This document shows positions 16,667-24,217 of a DNA stretch of 40,897 nt, piece after piece. This DNA comes from Bacillota bacterium. Its GTDB lineage: Bacteria; Bacillota; Sulfobacillia; JAJYWN01. Position 1 is the stretch's first letter, and each line of letters begins with the position of its first letter. A program made the translations under genes and the position numbers. A model generated the notes under the pieces. It worked only from the letters and a program-made list of their open reading frames with translations, had not been told where the DNA came from and did no database searches. The stretch spans positions 1-40,897 of the forward strand of contig JAJYWN010000062.1 of NCBI GenBank assembly GCA_021791495.1, read 5' to 3'.

Positions 16667-16944
16667 AGTTGGGTGATGTGCATCACGCGTTTGGCCAGTT
16701 CTGCCTGTAAGTCCCAGGTGTCGTCGACCAGGTAAGAGCTGACGAGGCGCCGCCGCGTGTTCTGTCGGAGGAGAGGCCACCGGGCTTCCCGGCGCAGCCC
16801 CTTGAACTCCTTAATAATCGCCTGGAGTTCCGAGACAGAGCCTTCGCCGGGCACGCCCGCCTTCCGGCCGGCCAGCTCTTCCTGAAGGAGTTCCAGAACG
16901 GCGTCAACCTCGGTGATGAATTGTTGGGCAGTCACCCGCGCCAT
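16648..16944 (-). CDS. Small helical protein of unknown function
   Basis: The 98-aa predicted protein is rich in Glu, Leu, Arg and Gln and looks mostly helical, with heptad-like stretches such as ITEVDAVLELLQEEL. There is no signal peptide, membrane segment or recognised domain. The ATG at 16944 has only a distant GGGGAGG upstream. It stands alone between the mobile-element region and the ABC ATPase genes. It is probably real by composition, but I do not recognise it. Confidence 0.5.
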   Translation of the reverse strand: MARVTAQQFITEVDAVLELLQEELAGRKAGVPGEGSVSELQAIIKEFKGLRREARWPLLRQNTRRRLVSSYLVDDTWDLQAELAKRVMHITQLYCHLR

Positions 16945-17031
16945 TCGGTTTCTGCGTGCCTCCCCACCGGTCCCGGAGCCCTCAGGTCACTACCCAGTGA
17001 GCCTTATGCGGACCCCTCAAGACAGCTACGG

Positions 17032-17068
17032 AAAGGCCAGCCCGCAATCCTGCTGCGAGCTGGCCTTT
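17032..17068 (-). terminator. Likely terminator of the ABC ATPase operon
   Basis: AAAGGCCAGC (17032-17041) pairs perfectly with GCTGGCCTTT (17059-17068). On the minus strand it follows the DppF/OppF stop by about 85 bases and ends in TTTCC; on the plus strand it ends in TTTTAAT. It may therefore work in both directions. Confidence 0.6.
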
Positions 17069-17153
17069 TAATCTACTTGTTTCTCTCTGGCTCGTTTCCT
17101 TACTGGAACTGGCTCGGAACGTAGGTTTTCAGGTCCCGCCCCGATTCCCATCT

Positions 17154-18212
17154 CTACCTCAGATGGCAGGCCACCCAATGGTCCGGCGCGCACTCGCGCC
17201 ACTCCGGCTCCTTCGTCTTGCAGACGTCTTGGGCCAGCCAGCACCGCGTGTGAAAGCGGCAGCCCGACGGCGGCTTGACCGGGCTGGGCACATCGCCTTC
17301 CAGGACGATGCGCTGCCGCACCAGGGTGGGTTTGGCGACCGGCACGGCCGACAAGAGCGCCTCGGTGTAGGGGTGACGCGCATTCTTGAAAAGCTCTTCC
17401 TCGCTGGTCATTTCCACGATCTTGCCCAGGTACATGACGCCGATGCGGTCGCTGATGTGCTTGACCACCGAAAGGTTATGGGCTACGAACAGGTAAGTCA
17501 GGTTGAAATCCTCCTGGAGTTCCTCCAGGAGGTTCAGGATCTGCGACTGGATGGAAACGTCCAGCGCCGACACCGGCTCGTCGCAGACGATGAGCTTGGG
17601 ATGCAGGGCCAGGGCGCGCGCGATGCCGATGCGCTGGCGCTGCCCGCCGCTGAACTCGTGAGGATAGCGGTTGATGTGGTAGGAGGCCAGCCCGACGACG
17701 TCGAGCAGGTCGCGCACCCGCTCCTCCTTCTTCTTCCCCGTGGCCACGCCGTGGATTTCGAGCGGCTCGCCGACGATGTCGCCCACGGTCATGCGCGGGT
17801 TCAAGGAAGCGTAGGGATCCTGGAAGATGACCTGCATCTCACGGCGCAGGCGGCGCATTTCCTCCTTGCTCAGCGCCCCCACGTCGCGCCCCTCGAAGTA
17901 GACCTTCCCGGACGTGGGCTCCTCCAGCTGGAGGATGGTCCGGCCCATGGTGGTCTTGCCGCAGCCCGACTCGCCTACCAGGCCGAACGTCTCGCCCTTC
18001 CGGATGAAGAAGGAGACGCCGTCCACCGCCTTTACATATCCGACCACCCGTGACAGCACGCCGCCCGTGATGGGGAAGTACTTGACCAGGTTTTGGACGT
18101 CGACAAGGTTCTCGCCCGCCGCGGTCACCGTGGTGGCGCCCGCGGTGGCAGCGCCAGCACCCGCGCGGGTAACGGCACGGGGGTCAGGTGTCTTCAAGGC
18201 GCCAACGCTCAC
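17154..18212 (-). CDS. oppF: Peptide ABC transporter ATPase, DppF/OppF type
   Basis: The 352-aa ATPase has Walker [10 protein letters not shown] (80-88), the Q-loop [13 protein letters not shown], the signature EFSGGQRQR, Walker [13 protein letters not shown] and the switch VAHNLS. The C-terminal segment GCRFHTRC, with its cysteines, is the oligopeptide-transporter extension. The start is GTG at 18212: it overlaps the upstream gene's stop as GTGA and sits after AAGGAGG. An Ala/Thr-rich stretch of about 30 residues precedes the ATPase core. It pairs with the DppD-type gene upstream and probably energises the permeases at 8866-10732. Confidence 0.92.
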   Translation of the reverse strand: MSVGALKTPDPRAVTRAGAGAATAGATTVTAAGENLVDVQNLVKYFPITGGVLSRVVGYVKAVDGVSFFIRKGETFGLVGESGCGKTTMGRTILQLEEPTSGKVYFEGRDVGALSKEEMRRLRREMQVIFQDPYASLNPRMTVGDIVGEPLEIHGVATGKKKEERVRDLLDVVGLASYHINRYPHEFSGGQRQRIGIARALALHPKLIVCDEPVSALDVSIQSQILNLLEELQEDFNLTYLFVAHNLSVVKHISDRIGVMYLGKIVEMTSEEELFKNARHPYTEALLSAVPVAKPTLVRQRIVLEGDVPSPVKPPSGCRFHTRCWLAQDVCKTKEPEWRECAPDHWVACHLR

Positions 18213-19207
18213 GACGCCACCTCCTTCGTCAGGCCCTCTTGCGCTCTCAGCCAGCAAGCGACGTAGCGCGTCGGCGCCACCTGAGTGAAGACCGGCTCCT
18301 TCTCCTTGCACAGGTCCGTGGCCTGCGGGCAGCGCGGGTTGAAGCGGCACCCCTTCGGCATGTGCAGCGGGTTCGGGACGATACCGTTGATCACGTGGAG
18401 CTTACCCTTGCCGGTGTCGAGCTGAGGAATGGATTTCAGGAGCCCGTCGGTGTAGGGGTGGAGTGGGTTCTCGAAGATGCTGACCACGTCGCCCTCTTCC
18501 ACGATCTTGCCGGCGTACATGACCACCACGCGCTGGGCCATCTCGGCGATGACGCCAAGGTCGTGGGTGATGAGCATGATGGCCATGCCCATTTCCTGTT
18601 TCAGGCGTTTCATCAGCTCCAGGACTTGGGCCTGGATGGTGACGTCGAGAGCCGTGGTCGGCTCGTCGGCGATGAGGAGCTTGGGGTTACAGGAAAGGGC
18701 CATGGCGATCATGCCGCGCTGCCGCATGCCGCCCGAGAGCTGGTGCGGGTACTCGTTTACGCGCCGCTCGGGGAGGGGGATACCCACCAGCCGCAGCATG
18801 TCGACGGCCTTGGCCATGGCGTCCTGGCGGTTCAGCCCCTGGTGCAGACGGATGGCTTCGGAAATCTGGTCCCCGATGGTATAGACGGGGTTCAAGGAAG
18901 TCATCGGCTCCTGGAAGATCATTGACATGTGGTTACCGCGGATCTTCCGCATGTCGGCCTCGCTCTTATCGAGGACGCTTTCCCCTTCGAACAGGATCTG
19001 GCCGCCCACGATCCGCCCCGGCGGGTTCGGGATCAGCCGCATGACCGAGAGGGAAGTCACGCTTTTGCCGCAGCCGGACTCACCGACGATGCCGAGGGTC
19101 TCCCCCTTATCCACGTGGTACGTCACGCCATCGACCGCCGGTACGACGCCTTCCGCAGTGTAGAAATACGTCTTCAGGTCTTTTACCTCGAGGAGGCGCT
19201 CAGCCAC
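18209..19207 (-). CDS. oppD: Peptide ABC transporter ATPase, DppD/OppD type
   Basis: The 332-aa ATPase has Walker A GESGCGKS, the Q-loop [12 protein letters not shown], the signature LSGGMRQR, Walker [13 protein letters not shown] and the switch ITHDLG, then the C-terminal peptide-transporter extension with GCRFNPRC. The start is GTG at 19207, with GGAAAGGAG nine bases before it. It is translationally coupled to the DppF-type gene. The two ATPases are separated from the permease genes by the plus-strand amidohydrolase unit, so the transporter is encoded in two minus-strand units. Confidence 0.92.
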   Translation of the reverse strand: MAERLLEVKDLKTYFYTAEGVVPAVDGVTYHVDKGETLGIVGESGCGKSVTSLSVMRLIPNPPGRIVGGQILFEGESVLDKSEADMRKIRGNHMSMIFQEPMTSLNPVYTIGDQISEAIRLHQGLNRQDAMAKAVDMLRLVGIPLPERRVNEYPHQLSGGMRQRGMIAMALSCNPKLLIADEPTTALDVTIQAQVLELMKRLKQEMGMAIMLITHDLGVIAEMAQRVVVMYAGKIVEEGDVVSIFENPLHPYTDGLLKSIPQLDTGKGKLHVINGIVPNPLHMPKGCRFNPRCPQATDLCKEKEPVFTQVAPTRYVACWLRAQEGLTKEVAS

Positions 19208-19298
19208 TTGCCAAGACTCCTTTCCGACTGGCAGTAAGTCCCAGTGTTAGAGGTTCTACATTCGGGCCGACCGGGCGTTCTCCTGCCGCTTCTCGGGG

Positions 19299-20909
19299 TC
19301 AGACGGACAGGCTGGTGTGGAACTCCTTCCCATCCCGCCGGCACAAGGTTTGGACCAACTGACGACCGGTCATGGCGCCGGAGGGCAGGCCGCCGCCCGG
19401 CTGGACCCATTGCCCGGCCAGGTACAGCCCGTCCAGGCCTTCCAGAGTCTTGGGCATTCGCAAGGTGACGGACTTGGGCGTCGGTAACCACCCCTCGAAC
19501 GAACCGCGCCAGTTCCACGTGTAACGTTCGAAGGTCGTCGGGGAGGCGACGTCGGTGACGGCGATGGCCGCCTTGAAACCGGGGAAGCGGGCTTCCAGGA
19601 TGTCCGCCACGTCGGCGGCCGCCTGCTTCTTCGCCGCCAGGTAGCGCGCGCGGTCCTTGGCCAGCTCCTTCCAATGCTCATAGGGCGCCTGCAGCATGAC
19701 CTGCACCACGGTGGAGCCGGCGGGGGCGAAGGTGGGGTCGAAGTTGTAGATGCGATACATGATCTGCCGGTGCGGGGCGCCGGCGATGACCCGTTCCTCA
19801 GGCAGCTGCAGGGCGACGTACGACGCGACCAAGGGGTGGTCGGCGAACTCGCGCCTCACCCCATAGCTCAGCAAGATAATGGGCTCGAAAATGGGGCACG
19901 AGTCGAAGAAACCCTTTTGCCTGGCACTGCCGTGGGTGCCGTCGAGAAGCTGGTAGATCAAGGAGTGGAGGTCGCCGGCGCCGACCACATAGTCGGCGCG
20001 GTGTTCGGTGCCACCCGCCAGGCGCAGCCCCACCGCCTTTCCGCCCTCCACCAGCACCTTTTCCACCCGCGTTCCCAGGTGGATGCGGCATCCAAGCTCC
20101 CTGGCCCGCTGCTCCAGCGCCCCGGCCAGCTTCAGCGACCCGCCCACGGGGTAGCCCGCGTTTTTCGCCGCCAGCCAGGCATAGGTCATGAACACGCCGA
20201 CTATCGAAAACTCCGGCATGTCCCAGGAGGCCTCGAAGGCCCAGCGCAGGAACGGGTTCTTGAAGCGTTGCGCGTACTGGTGGATGGTCAGGCGGCCGTA
20301 CTTGATGAAGACGGGTACCCAGGTGAGGAGCCAGCTCGGGCGGCGCATGACAGACATGTCCGTAAGATTGCCGATGGAGTCGGGGCGCCCGAACTTCTCC
20401 ACCAACGCGATGAAACGGTCAATTTCCCCACGGTCCTCGGGGGCGACGCGCAGCATTTCAGCGCGCAGGCGCTGGAGGTCGCTGTAGAAAGTGAGGCGGC
20501 GGCCGTCGCGCCCTTCGGCGACTTGAAAGACCTCGCTGTCGACGAAGGTCTGGCCCCGGAGGACGCCCAGTTCGCGCCAGAGGTGTCCCATGGCCGAATC
20601 GGGGTTGGATCCGACCAGCCAGTGGATACAGCCGTCGAACGTGTAGCCTTGGCGCTCCCAGGCGGTACACAGCCCGCCCACCATATCGTGCTGCTCGAAA
20701 ATGTCAACTTCGTAGCCGTTCATACGTGCATAGCAGCCCACCGACAGGCCGGCGAAGCCGGCGCCGATGATGGCGATCCTTTTGGCTGTGGAGTTGGCGG
20801 GGTTTGTGGCGCTTGCAGTGTGTGCGGTGCTTGAAGTCGCGCTCGAAGTCGTCAACGGGGATTTCCACTCCCTTGAAGATCGGCGGGTCAGCTCTGTCCC
20901 TGATCTCAT
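19299..20909 (-). CDS. FAD-dependent oxidoreductase, phytoene desaturase (CrtI)-like
   Basis: The protein (536 aa) has an N-terminal dinucleotide-binding motif, IAIIGAGFAGLSVGCYA, followed by GYEVDIFEQHDMVGGLC, and the C-terminal FAD-contact segment LYLAGQWVQPGGGLPSGAMTGRQ. These mark the CrtI / all-trans-retinol-saturase-like group of flavoproteins. Many bacterial members are not carotenoid enzymes, so substrate assignment is unsafe. I place the start at ATG 20909 with AGGTG upstream, leaving a Ser/Thr-rich stretch of about 43 residues before the Rossmann motif; a GTG at 20918 is also possible. It is divergent from kamD. Confidence 0.82.
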   Translation of the reverse strand: MRSGTELTRRSSREWKSPLTTSSATSSTAHTASATNPANSTAKRIAIIGAGFAGLSVGCYARMNGYEVDIFEQHDMVGGLCTAWERQGYTFDGCIHWLVGSNPDSAMGHLWRELGVLRGQTFVDSEVFQVAEGRDGRRLTFYSDLQRLRAEMLRVAPEDRGEIDRFIALVEKFGRPDSIGNLTDMSVMRRPSWLLTWVPVFIKYGRLTIHQYAQRFKNPFLRWAFEASWDMPEFSIVGVFMTYAWLAAKNAGYPVGGSLKLAGALEQRARELGCRIHLGTRVEKVLVEGGKAVGLRLAGGTEHRADYVVGAGDLHSLIYQLLDGTHGSARQKGFFDSCPIFEPIILLSYGVRREFADHPLVASYVALQLPEERVIAGAPHRQIMYRIYNFDPTFAPAGSTVVQVMLQAPYEHWKELAKDRARYLAAKKQAAADVADILEARFPGFKAAIAVTDVASPTTFERYTWNWRGSFEGWLPTPKSVTLRMPKTLEGLDGLYLAGQWVQPGGGLPSGAMTGRQLVQTLCRRDGKEFHTSLSV

Positions 20910-21054
20910 GCAACGCACCTAATTGTTCCATCTTGTCGGCCAGACCCCCTGCCCGCGTCGGCCAAACCCCGTTGAAATCCCCTGCGCTGGCGCCCACTCA
21001 GGGATTAGCCTGTAACTCCACTCATATCTCAGAAGGGGAGAGGGGTGAACATCC

Positions 21055-22875
21055 ATGCCACCGGAGCCGAAAGGTCCGCTCGGACCGCCTGAGCTGCCTG
21101 AGCTGCTTGACCCGCCTGACTTGCCCAGCCAGCCCGACCTGACCGGCCCGCCTGACTGGCTCGACCTGGACCAGCGCCTTATTGCCCAAGCCCGCGCCTC
21201 AGCGGCGCGCGTCGCCGGCGAGGTCCAAGCCTTCATCGACCGGCATACCACCGTTTCCATCGAGCGGGCGGTAATACGGCTACTGGGCGTCGATGGAGTC
21301 ACAGAGGACGAGTGGCCGTTGCCCAATGCCGTGGTGGAGAACATTCAGGTGGGCGCGCCAGATGTCCTCAGGGGCGCCGACGAAAACGCGGGCCTGGCTC
21401 GCGGGGCTGCCTACTGGCTGGCCAATGCCGTCCTTCATTTCGGTGACAGCCCCCAGGAGATCGCCGAGGCGGTGGGGCGCGGCGCCTTCGACCTCACCGA
21501 GATCCCTCAACACGATGACGGCGCCATCCGTTGGACGGCCTTGGAGCTGGCCGTTCCGGCGATGGAGCAGATCGCGGCGAACCGGCGGCGGCGGGAGCGG
21601 GCGCTGGCAATCAACGGCCTGGATGGGCGGTGGGCGCCCACTGGGGCCGACCAAGGTCGCTGCCATCGCCACAAACCCCTGCTCTATGTCATCGTCGCCA
21701 CTGGAGACATCCGGGAGGATGTGGTCCAGGCCCAGGCCGCCGTCAGGCAGGGCGCCGATATCGTCGCCGTCATCCGCAGCACCGGCCAGAGCCTCTTCGA
21801 CTATGTACCCTACGGCGAAGTGCGCGGCGGTTTCGGCGGCACCTACGCCACGCAGGAGAACTTCCGCATCATGCGGCGCGCGCTGGACGAGGTGGGGGCT
21901 GAGCTGGGGGGTGGGGCGGGTGGCGGCGGGGGTGGCGGCCGCGTGGCCGGTGGCGCGCGCTACCCCCTGCAAGTTAACTACTGCTCCGGCCTGTGCATGC
22001 CCGAAATCGCCGCCATGGGCGCGCTGGAGAGGCTGGACATGATGCTAAACGACGCCATGTACGGGATACTCTTCCGCGACATAAATATGCAGCGGACCTT
22101 TGTGGACCAGCACTTTTCGCGGGCGCTAAACGCATGCGCAGGCATAATTATCAATACCGGCGAGGACAACTACACCACCGTCGACGACCCCATCCGCGCC
22201 GCCCACACCGTGCTGGCCAGCCAGTTCATTAATGAGCAGTTCGCCCACCGCGCCGGCCTGCCCGATGAGCAGATCGGGCTGGGTCACGCCTTCCAGATCG
22301 ACCCCGAGCTGGAGGACGGCCTGCTCCTTGAGATCGCGCAGGCGCAGATGACCCGCCAGATTTTCCCGCGCTCGCCGCTGAAGTACATGCCCCCCACACG
22401 CCACATCACGGGGAACATCTTCCGCGCCTACCTGATGCAGGCCATGTTCAACCTTGTCGGCGTCCTGACTGGTCAGGACATCCAACTCCTCGGCATGCTG
22501 ACGGAGGCGACGCATACCCCCTTCATGCAGGACCGTTGGCTGGCGGTGGACGGCGCCCGCTACGTGATGGGGACGGCCCGGCACCTGCGCGAAGAAGTGC
22601 TGTTCCGGCGGGGTGGGGCGGTGGAGCGGCGCGCGCAGCAAGTCCTGGGGGAGGCGGCGGCGCTGCTGAAGGAGGTGGAGGCCACCGGCCTCATGGCGGC
22701 GCTGGAAAAGGGGGTCTTCGCGGGAGTGCGGCGGCGGATCGACGGCGGCAAGGGGGCCGACGGCGTGATCAGGAAGGCGCCGGATTACTTCAATCCCATC
22801 CTTGAGGTGGCGGCGCCGTTCACGGCGGTCGGGGGAAAGGGGGGGGTGCAGCAGGGGGGAGTCAAGAGTCTTTGA
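21055..22875 (+). CDS. kamD: Lysine 5,6-aminomutase alpha subunit
   Basis: The 606-aa protein is the large subunit of the B12- and PLP-dependent enzyme that moves the terminal amino group of lysine or beta-lysine. Diagnostic stretches include RSTGQSLFDYVPYGE, GGFGGTYATQENFRIMRRAL, YCSGLCMPEIAAMGALERLD and DINMQRTFVDQHFSR. It is longer than the usual roughly 520 aa because of a Pro/Leu-rich N-terminal extension (about 1-40), a Gly-rich insertion at 285-300, and a C-terminal addition. The ATG at 21055 follows GAAGGGGAGAGGGG. The last codons and the stop lie in the left end of inverted-repeat element B. Translation into kamE is interrupted by about 400 bases. Confidence 0.93.
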   Translation: MPPEPKGPLGPPELPELLDPPDLPSQPDLTGPPDWLDLDQRLIAQARASAARVAGEVQAFIDRHTTVSIERAVIRLLGVDGVTEDEWPLPNAVVENIQVGAPDVLRGADENAGLARGAAYWLANAVLHFGDSPQEIAEAVGRGAFDLTEIPQHDDGAIRWTALELAVPAMEQIAANRRRRERALAINGLDGRWAPTGADQGRCHRHKPLLYVIVATGDIREDVVQAQAAVRQGADIVAVIRSTGQSLFDYVPYGEVRGGFGGTYATQENFRIMRRALDEVGAELGGGAGGGGGGGRVAGGARYPLQVNYCSGLCMPEIAAMGALERLDMMLNDAMYGILFRDINMQRTFVDQHFSRALNACAGIIINTGEDNYTTVDDPIRAAHTVLASQFINEQFAHRAGLPDEQIGLGHAFQIDPELEDGLLLEIAQAQMTRQIFPRSPLKYMPPTRHITGNIFRAYLMQAMFNLVGVLTGQDIQLLGMLTEATHTPFMQDRWLAVDGARYVMGTARHLREEVLFRRGGAVERRAQQVLGEAAALLKEVEATGLMAALEKGVFAGVRRRIDGGKGADGVIRKAPDYFNPILEVAAPFTAVGGKGGVQQGGVKSL

Positions 22876-23153
22876 CACCTTGGAGCACCGGGCATTCAAA
22901 TTCCTCATACACCTCCCTCCACCGCCCCCGGCTGTCGAGAGTGTGGACTGGCGCCAGGTGTCGGGGGAGGAAGCTGTCATGGGAAAAGCGCAGCTCCCGC
23001 CACCGCGAAATGGCGGGGGATGGGACACTGCCCGGCAACCTCCCTTGCGGCCATACTCCCAGAGCACTTTTCCCCTCCGGTGGTGCCGTCTCCAAGGGGG
23101 GGTGCATAAGGAATTTGACAGTTCAGAGCGCCAAGGTGTCGGCGAAATGTGAC
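22861..23153. mobile_element. MITE-like inverted-repeat element, copy B (about 293 bp)
   Basis: The 58-bp ends at 22861-22918 and 23096-23153 are inverted repeats that share GTCA, GACACCTTGG, TCAAATTCC and a terminal CACC with C-runs. The layout is identical to copy A (16193-16495): same end length, same GTCAA start, same GGGGGGGTGC inner border. The left end overlaps the kamD 3' end and supplies its stop codon. The element fills most of the 340-base gap between kamD and kamE; no gene is seen in it. Confidence 0.72.
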
Positions 23154-23221
23154 ACCCCCGTTGACTAGCACTTGCAGGCGCCCGGCGCTGGCGGAGAAGG
23201 AGGCGCGCGGAGCACGTGCCG

Positions 23222-23284
23222 GCAGCGAAGGAGGCGGGGGCAGCAGCGAAGGAGGCGGGGGCAGCAGCGAAGGAGGCGGGGACG
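23222..23284 (+). repeat. Three 21-bp tandem repeats, each with an AAGGAGG
   Basis: A 21-bp unit is repeated three times, placing AAGGAGG at 23228-23234, 23249-23255 and 23270-23276. A further AAGGAGG lies at 23197-23203. If translated the unit reads AAKEAGA. The repeats sit directly before or inside the start of kamE, so they bear on which start codon is used. Confidence 0.7.
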
Positions 23285-23290
23285 GCGAAG

Positions 23291-24136
23291 ATGCAGGTAA
23301 GGACGGCGGAGAAGATGGCGGAAATCAGACCCTACGGTGATACCCCTAACGACGGGCGGGTCCAGCTTTCCTTTACCCTACCATTGGCCGCCGGCGCGGC
23401 GGCGGCCGAGGCGGCCCGCCTGCTAGCACGGAAGATGGGCCTGCAGGAGCCGCAGGTAGCCTTCATGCAGGACCTTTACGCGGGTGCGGGTAGCCGAGCC
23501 GCTGCCTCGGGTGCCGCGATCGGCTTCAGCTTTCTCATCCTCTACGGCCGCTGCGTCCACACCATCGACCCGGCGGCCATCGAAGTCCCGCCGGCCGCGG
23601 ACGTCCACGAAATGGACTTCTATGAGATCAATGACTTCATCGCCCGCCGCATCGGCCGCCGCGTTGTCGTCGTCGGCGCGTGCACCGGCAGCGACGCCCA
23701 CACGCTTGGGCTGGATGCCATTATGAATATGAAAGGCTACACCGGCCGCCCCGGACTCGAGAGATATCCCTGGTTCGAGGCCATTAACCTCGGAAGCCAG
23801 GTCCCCAACGAAACCTTGGTGGCGAAGGCCATCGACGCCGGCGCCGACGCGATCCTGGTGTCTCAAGTGGTGACGCAGAAAGACGTCCACGTCCCGAACC
23901 TGACGCAGTTGGTGGACCTCCTGGAAGCCGAAGGGATACGCGACGACGTGATCTTGATCTGCGGTGGCCCGCGCGTCAGCCATGAACTGGCCGTCGAGCT
24001 TGGGTACGATGCCGGATTCGGCCCCGGAACGTTACCGCCCACCGTGGCCGCCTACATTGCCCAAGAAATGGTACGCCGGGGATTGGCGGCACAGTGTCAG
24101 CCAAAGCAAGGAATTGCAGGCAGAGCCGAGAACTAA
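23291..24136 (+). CDS. kamE: Lysine 5,6-aminomutase beta subunit (B12-binding)
   Basis: The small subunit carries adenosylcobalamin and PLP. The B12 motif D-A-H-T-L-G (cobalt ligand His137 from this start) and the PLP lysine in NMKGYTG (Lys148) are both present, 11 residues apart as in the Clostridium sticklandii enzyme (133 and 144). The N-terminal YGDTPNDGRVQLSFTLP is a family hallmark. The start is uncertain: GTG 23216 would add an AAKEAGA repeat leader, ATG 23315 would shorten it by eight. I prefer ATG 23291 because the upstream repeats look like untranslated leader, but the nearest AAGGAGG is 14 bases away. It is expressed with kamD unless element B stops transcription. Confidence 0.92.
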   Translation: MQVRTAEKMAEIRPYGDTPNDGRVQLSFTLPLAAGAAAAEAARLLARKMGLQEPQVAFMQDLYAGAGSRAAASGAAIGFSFLILYGRCVHTIDPAAIEVPPAADVHEMDFYEINDFIARRIGRRVVVVGACTGSDAHTLGLDAIMNMKGYTGRPGLERYPWFEAINLGSQVPNETLVAKAIDAGADAILVSQVVTQKDVHVPNLTQLVDLLEAEGIRDDVILICGGPRVSHELAVELGYDAGFGPGTLPPTVAAYIAQEMVRRGLAAQCQPKQGIAGRAEN

Positions 24137-24217
24137 TGGACGAATCGTTTTCCTAGCCCATATGGCGTCAGAGCGTCCATTAACAGCCAAAACGTCCAGC
24201 TAAACCGGTGAAGCCCG

